Of a DNA stretch of 64,000 nucleotides, positions 33,981-45,648 are shown one piece after another. The notes under the pieces are model-generated. The model did no database searches. It was given only the letters and a program-made list of their open reading frames with translations, and was not told the origin of the DNA. A program made the position numbers and the translations under genes. Numbering within the stretch: position 1 is the first letter of the stretch; each line of letters starts with the position of its first letter. Origin of the DNA: Physcomitrium patens (lineage: Eukaryota; Streptophyta; Bryopsida; Funariales; Funariaceae); contig NC_037269.1 of the NCBI RefSeq assembly GCF_000002425.4, forward strand, positions 2,558,313-2,622,312, written 5' to 3'.

Positions 33981-34224
33981 GCGGGACAATCAAAGATATC
34001 TTACATTTGCAAAGAATCCAAAGCATCATTCAAGGACCTAAAATATTGACATTCAACATTACTTTATAAGAAAGAAGTTTGAAATGGGAGTGATTGATAT
34101 AAAGTATTGTATAACAAAAGACAAGCTTGCTGATTTGTTGACAAAGACATTAATAAAAGATAGACACCACATGTTGACAAAGGCATTAGGAATGAAAGTC
34201 TTTTGACAATAGCAAAGTAAGAGA
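33981..34224 (+). pseudogene. Copia I RNase H tail and polypurine tract
   Basis: Plus-strand reading FAKNPKHHSR, then IQHYFIRKKFEMGVIDIKYC, ITKDKLADLLTKTLIKDRHH and LTKALGMKVF-stop, followed by AGCAAAGTAAGAGAG. Everything upstream is missing; the left side abuts the inverted Ty3 LTR. Confidence 0.8.
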
Positions 34225-34699
34225 GTTGAAGTAAAAGTAAAAAAAAGAATAAGTTATCTTCTAGAAGGTATTATTTTAGGTAAGTTGCTAATTGTCAAAG
34301 AGTTGATTCTTGATATATAGAAAGGATATCCTATGGATATAGGATAATGTCTAGGACTAAGAGTCAAAGTCAAGAGAATAAAGTATGAACTAAGAAATAT
34401 CTATAATTTATGTAAGAGTAATTAGTGAGGATACCTATGATTAGTAATATATATAATTAGTAAGATGCCAAAAGATCCAAGGACCATAGGATATCCTCGA
34501 GGTACATTAGATACCAAAGGATCCTAGGACAAAGAATCTTATGTATAAAAGTCAATAAGTGGAAGTTGTCTTATAGGGTAGCAACCACAACCTATAAGTA
34601 TTCGATGTTGGAAGTGCGAGATATCTTACTCCATAATCTCTTTGTAGACAACCTTACTGATACTATGTGTTGTAACCTCAAAGTTCTATTTCTTGAATA
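34225..34699 (+). mobile_element. Class-a LTR (3' LTR of copia I)
   Basis: Starts TTGAAGTAAAAGTAAAAAAAA after the polypurine tract (initial TG decayed) and ends CTTGAATA at 34699. The body matches the LTR at 6999-7480. Confidence 0.8.
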
Positions 34700-35217
34700 T
34701 GCAATGCTACAATGAGATAATTATAAGACTCAAGAAGGCTCATATGTAAGTTCATGACAATATCATTCTTTTCTAAAGGCTTGTCTATAATTGCAAGTTG
34801 GTTAGCAAGGGCCTTTACCTTATTGACATGAGCCATGAAGTCATTATCTTCTCCTATCTTGTAGGTGAAGAATTTCTCTTTATAAAAATAATATTAGATA
34901 AGTTCTTATTTTTATACATGTTGCAAAGGATCTTCTATGTTTCTATTGGTCCTTTGGAAGAGATGATGTGAGAAAAGTTGGCTTCATCCAAATTGATGGC
35001 AATCATGCCAAAAGCCTTCTTTTCACGTCTTGTAAAGTCCTTCCCTTCCATAGCATCAGCATGCATGCTTGAAGACTCTTTGCTTTCATCTAGAATGTTC
35101 CAAAGGTCCAATGATGCCAACAAAAATTCTATTTTGACCTTCCAATGGTAAAAATTATTATCTTTAAACTTCTTAGTCACTTTCAAACCTTCACCCTTAC
35201 TAAAAGCCATGTCTTAG
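34700..35217 (-). pseudogene. Copia J gag fragment
   Basis: ATG near 35210 gives MAFSKGEGLKVTKKFKDNNF, then HWKVKIEFLLASLDLWNILD, EKKAFGMIAINLDEANFSHI, a stop, and decayed gag to about 34703 (ALANQLAIIDK-type and SYNYL equivalents). It is a copia gag (UBN2/DUF4219-like) without nucleocapsid. It is cut at 34700 by the end of the copia I LTR. Confidence 0.8.
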
Positions 35218-35610
35218 AATATGTCTGTTAAAAAATATCAAAAAAATGAGTCTCTATGTGCTTAAAATCATCAAAATAATTTTACACTAGCAAAATCTTA
35301 GAATGTCATTTTGTGAACAAATGAATTTTTCTTCACTCTAAATACTCTCAACTCAACTTTCAAAGCTTTTAATAAGTATGTGGACTCCAATAAGCCTCAC
35401 CATCAAGTTTTCTACCTCATAAAACTTACTTCCTCACTAAAACTTCTACAACACCAAAGACACTATTAAGGTCTTTGTATAAGGTCTTAATCACTCAATC
35501 CTAGGAATGAAGAGCCTTCAAACAGATGTTAAGGATCTATATGGTCCAAATCAAAACCTATATAAGTCAAAATAGAAATTTAAATCATACAAATCCTAAC
35601 AACAACAAAT
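35218..35610 (-). other. Copia J 5' leader, gag-proximal part
   Basis: Untranslated leader between the solo LTR and the gag ATG, with the same word order as the leader of copia N (53965-54499). No coding content. Confidence 0.6.
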
Positions 35611-36080
35611 TATTGAAGAAATAGAACTTTGAAGTCACAACACATAACATTAGCAAGATTGTCCACAAAGAGAGTATGGAGTAAGATATCTCTCACTTCC
35701 TACATCCAATACCTATAGGTTGTGGGTGGTACCTTACAAGACAACTTCCACTCATTGATTTTTATACATAAGATCTTTGGTCCTAGGATCCTTTAGTATC
35801 TAACGTACCTCGAGGGTATCCTATGGTCTTTGGTTCTTTTGGCATCTTACTAACCACAAGGATATCCTATGCCAAATACTAATCATTCTTACATAGTTTA
35901 TTGATATTCCCTAGTTCATACTTTATCCTCTTAACTTTGATTCTTGGTCCTTGACCTTATCACATATCCATAGGATGTCCTTTCTATATACCAAGAGTCA
36001 ATTCTTTGACTATTAGAAACTTACCTAGGATAATATCATCTACAAGGTAACTTATTCTGTATTTTATTTTTATTTCAATA
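35611..36080 (-). mobile_element. Solo class-a LTR inside the copia J leader
   Basis: 470 bp, in sense TATTGAAATAAAAATAAAA ... CTTCAATA. It is flanked by CAAAT (35606-35610) and CAAAC (36081-36085), a target-site duplication with one mismatch. No primer-binding site or polypurine tract adjoins it, so it is a solo LTR left by LTR-LTR recombination. Confidence 0.82.
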
Positions 36081-36161
36081 CAAACACCATAAGATCTATT
36101 CGACACAAGAAAAACAACCAGCAAATAACTTCAACTTACTTGAAAAGTACAATTAAGTATG
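36081..36161 (-). other. Copia J 5' leader, LTR-proximal part
   Basis: Continues the leader on the other side of the solo LTR; sense words such as GAATAGATCTTATGG match other copia leaders here. Confidence 0.6.
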
Positions 36162-36176
36162 AGTGGCCTCATAACC
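36162..36176 (-). other. Copia J primer-binding site
   Basis: Sense GGTTATGAGGCCACT adjoins the LTR and matches GGTTATGGGCCCACT with two mismatches (internal initiator tRNA-Met type). Confidence 0.6.
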
Positions 36177-36486
36177 TATTGAATAAATATAATAAGAAAG
36201 TAACAAGTAGGTAGAAATTAGTAAGATTAGACTTAGAAAAAGTGTGATATGAGATATCTCCCACTTCCAACGTCCTTTACTTATAGGTGGTAATTACTAA
36301 TTAATGAGATAACTTTCATCTTCTTGATATTACATCCATTTTTACTTCATCCAACTAAAGCCTACATTATTTCTTAACCTAGTCGCTATCTTAATCCTAG
36401 CTACCACCTTAGTAACTTTACTTCATTCTTTTGTTGCCCTTTGATCATTAGCAATTTACTTAAGGTAATACTTACTTACTTTAATA
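36177..36486 (-). mobile_element. Class-d LTR (5' LTR of copia J)
   Basis: 310 bp, TATTAAAGTAAGTAAG ... ATTCAATA in sense, with class-d words CTAGTCGCTATC and CTAGCTACCACC near 36385-36410. Confidence 0.78.
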
Positions 36487-37304
36487 ATTGAATCATAAAA
36501 CCTTCCATTACAAGTTTACTCATGAAATCTCATTTTAATTATCATTTTACTTATTCTACAAATTACTTCCAAAATAAACCTATTTAGGAGAATTTGAACA
36601 TAGAGAAAGACTAAGCACATGAGTTTTACTTATTAGGGTCACATGATTAACTGTATTCCGAACCACTAAAACATCAAGAAATACTACAATGCTTACTTCC
36701 AGTAATAATACTCCTTCATCAATTGATAACAATAGTGTGCAACCTTGCACTCTCAAAAGACCGCTCAAAATTCAATAAATTCCATCCAACACCAGAAATA
36801 ACAGACTTCACTCCAACTAATCTAAATTCATAGAATTCCTGTAATCATAGACTTCTTCTATCGAAACACACACACACAACTCTCAATAAACAACAATCAT
36901 AATCTTCCATCCATAATCAATGTTCCAATAACTTCTCATATAATTTAATCACTCAGTACTCCAATTACATAATCAATAACTCATAAATCAATCTCTGATT
37001 TATTCCACAAACTCACTTTTCAATATTCAAAAACTATCCATTATTCTTCAACAACAAAGAAAACAAAGAAACAAAGAAGTAGCACCGAGCTTAACCTCGG
37101 TTTATGACTATCACAGTCTGGTACCTCAATAAACTTCTACAACTCCTATATAAATGCTACTGATTTCTAGATCCTAATCGTAATCCTATAATTAATCACT
37201 TTTAATGACTAAATCAACCATCCGTCCTCATGAACTGACTATTCTATAGACTATTAATCTATTTTACCAATATCTTATAAAAATGAACTAATATCTATTC
37301 TACA
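36487..37304. other. Unassigned sequence with a scrap of copia protease
   Basis: The first 50 bases (36490-36535) resemble the minus-strand copia segment encoding the end of protease (antisense AAACCTTCCATTACAAGTT, as at 52885). The remaining 770 bases are not recognised. They include a short CA microsatellite at 36867-36882 and a hairpin ACCGAG-N6-CTCGGT near 37085. No credible ORF. Confidence 0.45.
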
Positions 37305-37377
37305 CTCATCTAAATCAATCCTAGCAACTTTTGAGTATTTTTTAGAAATTAATTTTGCCTTGTGCCTTATTGATGGA
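37305..37377 (-). pseudogene. Copia RT scrap
   Basis: Minus-strand reading RHKAKLISKKYSKVARIDLD matches the RT N-terminal block [18 protein letters not shown] of copia E. It is cut at 37378 by a class-d LTR. Confidence 0.6.
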
Positions 37378-38908
37378 ATACAACAAACAAGAAACTAATA
37401 TTTAAAAATTAGCAAGATTAGAAACAAGAGAAGTACAGAATGAAATACCTCTTTTTTCCAACACCCTTTACTTATAGATGGTGGTCAGTAATCAATGAGG
37501 CAACTTCCATCTTTCTGATATTACATTCATTTCTACTTCATTCAATTAAATCTTAGGTTCTTTCTTAACATTGTCGTGTTGTAATATGAGTATACCGTGA
37601 AAATATAAAGCAAGGAGACTTTTATTAATGTTCAATTATCTCAAATATTGGGAGCAACGACCAATTCCAGTGCAAATTCTGAGAGGCCAGGGTCAGTCAC
37701 CTCGTTACAGCCAGTCGGGGCATACTGAAATGCTCCATTTGATTCCAATAACGGGAGTCAGTAGAAAGGAAAAAGACCAATTCAATGACGGGTGAGCCTA
37801 GTTCGAAGAGCCAATTGGATCCAATTTCAAGACATCCAATCCGGATCCTCTTACCCAATATGAGACCTGACTTAGTTGGGCAACCTAATATAGTCCAATT
37901 ACGGGAACATCTAGGTCTTACTACGGGCCTCTTAGTCAATATGAGACCTGAATTGGTCGGGCGACTCAATGTGGTCTCGATTACGGGGCTCCGATTCCGT
38001 TTCAGGTTGTTTCGTCCTTTGTGCCGTTCCAAGAACGTCCTTTTGGTAAAAGGATCTCTTAAAGGTAAAAATGGAGGAAAAATCTTTGACGGCGGGAGCC
38101 AATTTTAGATCTAAGATGGAAGATTGAAGAAATTCAGAGGCTAGGATTTGAGAGAGGGGAGAATTAGGGTTAAAGGAGAGAATAGGTTAAGAAATGGAAG
38201 AGGAGAGAATAAAGATTTTTAAGGGTTGGAGAGCAAGCTTCATGCTTCGGGTGGGGAAAAAAGATAGAGAATTGGGGTTTTTTTTTCATAGGGTTTTGAG
38301 AAGACTAAGGCAATCATTGCTGAAGTCAGTGTTGTACTCGTGAATCGAGATTTTTAATGAAGAGGGTGTGATTACTCTCGACTGTTTTGTGAAAACAAAG
38401 TTACGTCTGTGATTGAAGGATTAAAAGGGTGTCTATAGGATTGAGTTTGCAGAGTAAATGAAATTTTTTGAATTAATCTAATGAGACAGTCAGTGGATAC
38501 AAGATCGTGAATATAAAGCGGTATCAAAGATTAGCAGTTTGGGTTGTTCGGGGTTCTTTGTAACGTCTAGAGACCTACCGATTAGAGCAAAAAGGATTTC
38601 GACGAGCAGTCGAAGGACATCCATATAGATTTACGGTATGTTCTTGTAGTCGTTTATATTCTAACAGTCAAAAATCAATAAACTGCTTGAATATTAGCGA
38701 ATCTCCATACTACCTTCTACCGCCAGATGAGCGGCACGTTCTCAAGCAGGAAAGCACGTACTACGACAACGTAGCCACCATCTAAATCCTAATTGTCTCT
38801 TTAATTACTTCTTTTTATCCTTTTCATGGCCTTTGACTATTAACAACTTACTTAAGGTAATACTTACTTATTTTATCATATTTATGGTAATATTAATTTA
38901 CTTTAATA
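37378..38908 (-). mobile_element. Class-d LTR split by a Ty3 solo LTR
   Basis: LTR parts 37378-37571 and 38769-38908 together make one class-d LTR of about 335 bp (sense TATTAAAGTAAATT start at 38908; CTTCCAACACCCTTTACTT and CTTAGGTTCTTTCTTAAC in antisense). The break falls in the TTAACCTAGCC motif. A polypurine tract and RNase H tail follow at 38909, so this was the 3' LTR of a minus-strand copia. Confidence 0.72.
37572..38768 (+). mobile_element. Ty3-type solo LTR, 1.2 kb
   Basis: Opens TGTCGTGTTGTAATATGAG and closes CGTACTACGACA, with perfect terminal TGTCGT/ACGACA inverted repeats. Flanks ACAT and ACGT could be a 4-bp target-site duplication with one mismatch. It is markedly richer in G+C (about 45%) than its surroundings. 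Open frames on both strands at 37697-38108 are LTR sequence. The start is shared with the Ty3-G LTR, but the bodies differ. Confidence 0.7.
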
Positions 38909-39019
38909 CTTCCATTTTGCTATTGGTCAAAAGACTTTCAATCCTAATGCCTTTGTCAACATGTATTATCTATCCTTTACTAATGCCTTAGTCAACAAAT
39001 CACCAAACATGTCTTTCAT
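38909..39019 (-). pseudogene. Copia RNase H tail
   Basis: Antisense of the polypurine tract (CTTCCATTTTGCTATTGG), then the RNase H end (LLTKALVKDR-like, LTKALGLKVF-like) as far as MFGDL. It is truncated at 39019 by Ty3 LTR sequence. Confidence 0.65.
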
Positions 39020-39945
39020 TGTCAGGGTAGAGAGAGTTTACCTCAAGAGAATATTGGACTTCTGGCTGCCACTAAATGCTCAATCAAGTCTAAGATGAAT
39101 TTTATATACATATAAATAATATATCCCTTTTTAGAACAATTATATGAAAACATAAGCCCAAATATCAAGAAAACATCCAAATGAATGATAAAGTATCTTA
39201 AAACCTTATATATCCTTTTGAGAACTATTTTGTGAACTTCAATAGCTCATATCTCATAATTGGACCATCTAAAAAATCTTAAATTTTACTTAAATACTGA
39301 TATACTTTCAAAAACTACTACAAAAAAATTCAACTACAAATTTGTTACGGGTCTTGAAATATCACCAAAATCCTAATACTAGCTTTAAATCCTAGCTTTC
39401 ATACACTAGCGTGCTAATTTCTTCATATCTCACAAAATAAGTACTCAAATAACATGTAACTTTGATCTATATCTTTTTAACTTAATAATTTATACTTATA
39501 GAAATTTTGAGCCAAAAATTCGTACAGAAACTCTAGATATGGTTCCAACCACTATTATCAATAAAATGACTCACTTATTGCCTTTGAATTACATGTACTA
39601 TCTTTAAAGCCCTATAACTCATTCATCCAAACTTTAAACTTATCAAAAAATATTTGTAAAGTATAGCCAAGAAAGTATTCTCTCTATCTCCAATTGCTAA
39701 ACTTTCATTACTCTTTGTACACATATTCTATACTTCAAAAAGTGACAGTAGGTACAAATTTGCTACCTTAACTTTGAACACCTATATCTCCTTCATTAAA
39801 ACTCGAAATCATACAAACTCTTCATCTTAATTATATCTAAAATCTTAAACTTGCTGATTCTAGCTTCCAAAGCTCGAATGACTTAAAAAGACTAACCCTA
39901 ATCTCTAATAAGCCTTGGGTAGCCTCATTGAAGTCCATTCGACAC
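39020..39945 (-). mobile_element. Ty3-G-type LTR fragment, 3' part
   Basis: In sense it ends CTACCCTGACA at 39020. Positions 39650-39945 align with 33266-33540 of the inverted Ty3-G LTR (shared AAGTATTCTCTCT, AAAAAGTGACARTAG-like, CCTTAACTTTGA and CTCTAATAAGCCT-like words). The 5' part of this LTR is missing. It shows where the LTR family ends. Confidence 0.65.
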
Positions 39946-39951
39946 AGCCTT

Positions 39952-40442
39952 TATTAAGAAAACAATACTTAGAAAACACAATACTTAGCATCACCAAGGT
40001 TGCATACAAAGAGAGTATGGAGTAAGATGTCTCTCACTTCCAACACCCATTACTTAAAGGTGGTAGTTCCTGCCCTAAAAGACAGCATCCACTCTTTGAC
40101 TTTTACACACATGGCCTTAGATTCTTTTGGCATCTCATGAGTCCCAAGAGTATCCTATGTCCAATACTAATTTCTCTTATGTCTTACACACATGATCTTA
40201 GGATCCTTTGGCATCTCACAAACTACGAGGGTATCCTATGACATACACAAATGACTCATGCTTAGTCTTGGGATATTCTCTTGTTAATATTTTATCCTTT
40301 TGACTTTGACTGTTGGTCCATGACTTCCTCCTATATCCATTGGATGTCCTTACCATATACCAAGAGTCAAACTTTTGACCACTAGTAACTTACCTAAGAT
40401 AATATCCTATACAAGGTAATATTTTCTACTTTTATTTTAACA
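39952..40442 (-). mobile_element. Copia K 3' LTR (class a)
   Basis: 491 bp; sense TGTTAAAATAAAAGTAG start at 40442 and TTTTCTTAATA end. Its U3 end (40334-40442) is identical to that of copia M, while the rest is about 10% different. Confidence 0.88.
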
Positions 40443-41758
40443 CTGCCTTTTTCTTATTGATCAAATGCCTTTTAAGCCTAATGCCTTTGTCAATATGTGG
40501 TGTCTATCCTATACTAATGCCTTTGTCAACAAATCAGCAAGCATGTCCTCCGTTACACAATACTTCATATCAATCACTCCCATTTCAATCTTCTTTCTTA
40601 TAAAGTGATGTTGAATGTTAATGTGCATGATCCTTGAATGATGCTTTGGATTCTTTATAAATGCAAGACATCCTTGATTATCACACTCCATTGGAGTTGC
40701 TTCCATTTGCACATCTCCAATGTCTTCCAAAAGCTCTCTTAACCATATTGCCTCCATTGTACTATGCTATGCTACCATATACTCCGCCTCCATTGTTGAT
40801 CTTGTAATTATTGGTTATTTCTTGCAATTCTAGGAAATTACTCACACTCCAACAAAGAATACATATCCCATTGTTGACCTTCTATCATTTGCATCACCAG
40901 CCCAATCCACATCACAATAGCCATGCAAACTAATGTTATCACCTCCAAGGCATAATTTGAAGTTTAAAGTGCCTTTTAAGTACCTCATGATCCTTTTGAT
41001 GGTTGTCCAATGGAAAGGACCAGCCCTTGACGTGTGATGACTCACACAACACTCGCCGCAAATGCAAGATCTACCCTTGAGCCAACCTATGCATACATAA
41101 GTGAGCCTACTGCTCCCTTTTATGCAACACCTTGTATTTGACCTTCAACTTCAGCAAATTCTTCATCCGTGACCTTCATCAACTTCAAATTTGTCTCCAA
41201 TGGTGTTTCAATAGGCTTGCACTCCTCCATATTGAATCGTTTCAATACTTCCTCAATGTACTTGCTTTGGGTCATTGTAATGGTCTTCTTAGCACGATCT
41301 CTTACAAACTCCACTCTTAAACAATAGTGAAGCTCTCTCAAATCACTCATTTCATACTCCTTTTCTAACTTTACCTTCAATCAATCCATCATCTTCAATG
41401 TATTGATTAAGATGATCAAATCATCAACATAGAGGATGACAATCAATAAGAACTCATTTGATTGCATCACATATAAGGAATGATCAGCCTCACTCCTTAC
41501 AAATCTTTCACTCACAAAGAATGTATCAATGCATTGGTACCATGCCCTTGGTGATTGCTTTAGCCCATACAAGGATTTCTTCAACTTACATACAAGGTGT
41601 TGTTGGCCTTCTTCAACAAATCCTTGAGATTGATCCATGTAGATGTCTTCTTTCAAACTTCTATTCAAGAAAGCCGTCTTCACATCCATTTGATGCATCT
41701 CCAAATCCATTTCTGCCCCAATTCCCACAATGGTTGTAATAGTGGTAAATTTCGCCAC
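40443..41758 (-). pseudogene. pol: Copia K reverse transcriptase and RNase H
   Basis: RT from TTITTIVGIGAEMDLEMHQM (41758) through KKSLYGLKQSPRAWYQCID and VILYVDDLIIL (about 41430), a stop at 41381, then MSDLRELHYCLRVEF, a break at 41120 and HWTTIKRIMRYLKG (41045). RNase H: YCDVDWAGDANDRRSTM, stops near 40838, 40780 and 40760, then LRELLEDIGDVQMEATPMEC and KYCVTEDMLADLLTKALV to 40509. The stretch 40334-41685 is about 99.5% identical to 47371-48720 in copia M. Confidence 0.88.
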
Positions 41759-43510
41759 GGGAGCAAATGTTTCATTGAAATCTACACCATCAACTTGTCA
41801 GTAGCCTTTGGCAACCAATCTAGACTTGTACCTCATAATATTACCCATTGCATCCCTTTTGGTTCTAAAGACCCACTTACAACCAATTGAAGATCGATTT
41901 GGTGGAAGTTGAGTCAATTTCTATGTTCTATTATCCAAGAGTGATTTATATTCTTCTTCCATGGCATTCTCCTACTTCAACGCATCCATAGACTTCATTG
42001 CATCACATAAACTCAACGGATCAGCAAGAAGTGCAACATTGGCATGTTCTTCACTTACTTGAGGAAAGATGTGGTCCTTCCACCATTCACCACTTGGTTT
42101 TCTTTCTCTCAAAGGATATCTCCTTTCATTTGAAGAAGACCCTTCTTCTTGCATTCCATCCTTCTTCTTCCTCAATGCTTGTCATTTCTCACTCAAAGGT
42201 TGATATTCTTCATCATCATCATTATCACCTTCAATATTTTCATTATCTTCATTCTTGGTCCTAGCAATTGAAGGTACACTATGATTTACCTTCTTTGGCA
42301 CTTGATCTTGACTTCTATTTCTTTCATCGTCATTGTCATCATCATCTTCTTTTTCTTCTTCTTCTTCTTTCTTTGCTGAACTTGAAGATGTGTCCATAAA
42401 CACACCTTTAATCTCACTTAGATACTCTTCTAAGTGCTCAAAAGTACTCTTATGCTCCAAAAACTCTACATCACGACTTTTGATGATCTTCTTAGTTTCT
42501 AAACACATTAGCCTATATGCTTTGCTACCTTCACAATATCCAACAAATACACATTTTGTACCTTTTACATCAAGTTTGGACCTCATACAATCTGGTACCT
42601 TTGCATAAGCAATGCATCCAAAAATCCTCAAATGTGAAACATAAGGTTTCTTCCCACTCCCAGCTTCTTGTGGAGTCATTAATGTAAGTGCACTTGTAGG
42701 GCACATATTCCTTGTATACACCATATTTACCAAAGCTTCCGCCCAATATTTATGCCCAAGATTTTGTATATGAAGCATAGTCCTTGCCATCTCCACAATG
42801 GTATGATTTACTCTTTCAGCAACTCCATTTTGTTGTGGAGTGTAAAGAGTAGAGGTTTGTCTTGCAATACCTTGAATCTTCATGAAGTCATCAAAATACT
42901 TTGACATGTATTCACCTCCATTGTCTGTTCTCAACACTTTGATCTTGCACTCACATTCTTTCTCTACAAGAGCCTTAAATTCCTTAAACTTTGAGAAACA
43001 TTCACTCTTAACTTTAATGATATAAATCCACACCTTTCTTGACAAATCATCCATGAATGTAATAAAGTACCTTGTTCCTCCAATTGATGGTATCTTCATT
43101 GGTCCACAAACATCTCAGTACACAATCTCCAACAGTTTTGTTGCATGTGTTGCAACTCCACTTGGAAATGAAGCCCTTTGTTGTTTGCCTTGTATACATC
43201 CTTCACAAGCAAGTGTCATGGCATTGTGGCTGAATTGACCAAGATCCAAGCCACTTACCATGGATTGGAGCTCCTTCATGCATTTGGCATTCAAATGACT
43301 AAGTCATTGATGCCAAATTCCAAATTTATCTTGATCTTGTGGAAAATCAGCAAATGCCGCCACTTCAACTCCATTCACCTTTTTGCAATTGATGAAGTAG
43401 AGATTTCCATCTCTAAGGCCTTTGGCAACATGTTGGCCATCCAATGTCTTGACAAAACATCCATTCATATCAAATTGAACCTTACAACCATGTGATACAA
43501 GTTTACTCAC
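41759..43510 (-). pseudogene. pol: Copia K integrase, linker and RT start
   Basis: From 43510: protease end and GAG-pre-integrase-like segment (LVSHGCKVQFDMNG, VEVAAFADFPQDQDKFGIWHQ), zinc region HHCC (CEGCIQGKQ near 43190), a stop beside the first catalytic Asp (near 43115), then 305 open codons (43099-42182) with MDDLSRKVWIYIIK, RTDNGGEYMS and NGVAERVNH. The linker is very acidic (EEEEEKEDDDDNDDERN), ending EEYQPLSEK. The piece at 42175-41972 gives ERRYPLRERKPSGEWWKDH and the last part the RT fingers. Confidence 0.87.
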
Positions 43511-43646
43511 AGAAAAAGAGGTTCTTCTTCATTTTTGGCACATGTAGGACTTCTTTCAATCTGATCCTCTTCATTTGGTCCTTCACAATAATCTCCACTA
43601 CCATAGAGCCAATTCGAATGGCTTGTACCATACCATTATCTCCCAA

Positions 43647-44576
43647 CTATACTTTTGTTGCTGGAATTTTTTCATAAGTGTCAAATAAACACTTGTATGG
43701 TGTCATGTGCTTGGTAGCACCTGAATCTATAATCCACTTTGATATGGCAGCCATGGAGGCTCCTTCCTTTGCCATGAAAGCATATTCATTTCCACTAAAA
43801 CTATCACTAGTATTGTTTGCATTCTTTCTATGTCCTTTCTTGGCCTTGTAACAATTTCTAGCAAAATGACCTGGTTTCCTACAAATATAGCAATTCTTCA
43901 TATTCTTTTTTGAATTATCACATTGGTGAAAATAGCTACCTTTGCCTTGCATTAAAAATAGAGCTGAATCATCACTTGTAAGCTCCTTTTCATTCCGCTT
44001 GGTCACTTCATGGACAAGTCTTGACATGACATAGTTCATGATAAGCTCCTTCATGTTGATGGACTCGAATGCCATAATGAAGTAGTTGTAGGATTCGGGA
44101 AGGTTCATGAGCAATGTCAACACAATGTCCTTATCATCAACTGGTTTGTCAACAACTGCTAATTGGTTAGGAAGTACTTTTACCTTGTTAACATGAGCCA
44201 TGAGGTCATCTCCTTCTTCCATCTTTACCATTAAGGACTTTTTTCTTGTCCAAAGGATGTTGGCAAGGTTTCTACTCTCATAGATGTTGCAAAGAGTCTT
44301 CCATGCTTCCCCTGGTCCATTGCAAGCTATAACATGTGAAAAGTTGGTATCATCAAGGTTTGTTGCAATCATCTCAAAAGCCTTCCTTTCATGATGTTTA
44401 TACTCCTTCTTCACTTTGATATCAACATTGTCACTTGGAGGGTCTTTACTTTCATCAACAATGTCTCAAAGGTCCAATAAAGCCAATAAAAGCTCTATTT
44501 TCTTCTTTCAATGGTAAAATTTGTCACCCCTAAACTTTTTAATCACTCTCAAGCTTTCACCCTCACTTGAAGCCAT
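43647..44576 (-). pseudogene. gag: Copia K gag, nucleocapsid and protease
   Basis: ATG at 44576 (MASSEGESLRVIKKFRGD) is followed by stops near 44505 and 44465; then 255 open codons from 44414. Capsid: EKKAFEMIATNLDD-like, SHVIACNGPGEAWKTLCN, MEEGDDLMAHVNKVKVLPNQ and LPESYNYFIMAF. The knuckle CYICRKPGHFARNC has all four ligands. Protease SKWIIDSGATKHMT has its catalytic DSG. The frame ends at ATKV-stop (43647). It is the best preserved copia gag-protease here. Confidence 0.87.
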
Positions 44577-45139
44577 GTCCAAGGAAGGGATGTGTGAAAG
44601 AAAATCAAGAAAAGAAGATATAGAAGTCTCAAAATCAACAAGAAGGTGTTGCTACCTTAGAAACCCAGAATGCCCTCTTTGTAAGTAAACAAGTGATTTT
44701 ACTCTTGTATCACTCTCAACTTCACATATAAGAGTTCTCACAAGTCTTATATTCTATCTGAACCTCTTGTATAAGCTTTGCCACCCTTCAATCACCTCTC
44801 TTCTCTCACAAAATACTTCTAACCTCACAAAAAAAAAATTCTAGTGAAAATAGAATAATCTCTTAAGAAGTTAAGTATATGAAAGCACAAAGTTAGAATC
44901 CCAATCATAAATCTCAGTAAAGAAATATAACACTAGAGTTCTAAAACATCATTATATGGAGTCTAATAACAACAAAGACTATAAGAGCACTTAACAATAA
45001 ATAAGAGCAAAATTACATCAACAACTAGATGCATAAGAAGGATTAGAAGATAACAAACTCAAACTTCAGCAATAACCATAAGATCTACTCCTTATAACAA
45101 GAAAGACTTCAAAGTACTTCAAAACTCACAAGTAAAGGT

Positions 45140-45155
45140 GAATGGACCCATAATC
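45140..45155 (-). other. Copia K primer-binding site
   Basis: Sense GATTATGGGTCCATTC abuts the 5' LTR and matches GGTTATGGGCCCACTC with three mismatches (internal initiator tRNA-Met type). Confidence 0.6.
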
Positions 45156-45648
45156 TATAAAGAAAACAAGTACTTAGAAGACAAAACACTTAGTATCAGC
45201 AAGGTTGTACACAAAGAGAGTATGGAGTAAGATATCTCTCACTTCCAACATCCATTACTCATAGGTGGTAGTTGCTGCCCTAAAAGACAACGTCCACTCT
45301 TTGATTTTTTCACACATGGCCCTAGGATCCTTTTGGCATCTCTTGAGTCCCAAGAATATCCTATGTCGAATACTAATTACTCTTATATCTTAAACACATG
45401 CTCTTAGGATCCTTTGGCATCTCACGAACTACGAAGATATCCTATGACATACTCTAATGACTCATACTTAGTCTTGGGATATTCTCTTGTTAATACTTTA
45501 TCCTTTTGACTTTGACTCTTGGTCCATGACTTCGTCTCATATCCATTGGATGCCCTTACCATATATCAAGAGTCAAACCTTTGACCACAAACAACTTACT
45601 TAAGGTAATATCTTATAGAAGGTAATATTTTCTACTTTTACTTTAACA
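45156..45648 (-). mobile_element. Copia K 5' LTR (class a)
   Basis: 493 bp; sense TGTTAAAGTAAAAGTAG at 45648 to TTTCTTTATA at 45156. Confidence 0.88.

Larger units (their letters stand above)
39952..45648 (-). mobile_element. Copia K, full-length element with both LTRs
   Basis: 5697 bp: 5' LTR 45156-45648, primer-binding site 45140-45155, leader, gag from 44576, pol to about 40450, polypurine tract near 40443, 3' LTR 39952-40442. It is the only copia here with two class-a LTRs and every domain. The flanks GCCTT (39947-39951) and ACCTT (45649-45653) match in four of five bases, but the flanking DNA comes from two different elements, so this may not be a true duplication. Confidence 0.87.

Noticed and set aside
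37697-38108. Overlapping 111- and 107-codon frames on opposite strands
   Set aside because: Both fall inside the Ty3-type solo LTR and reflect its higher G+C, not a gene.
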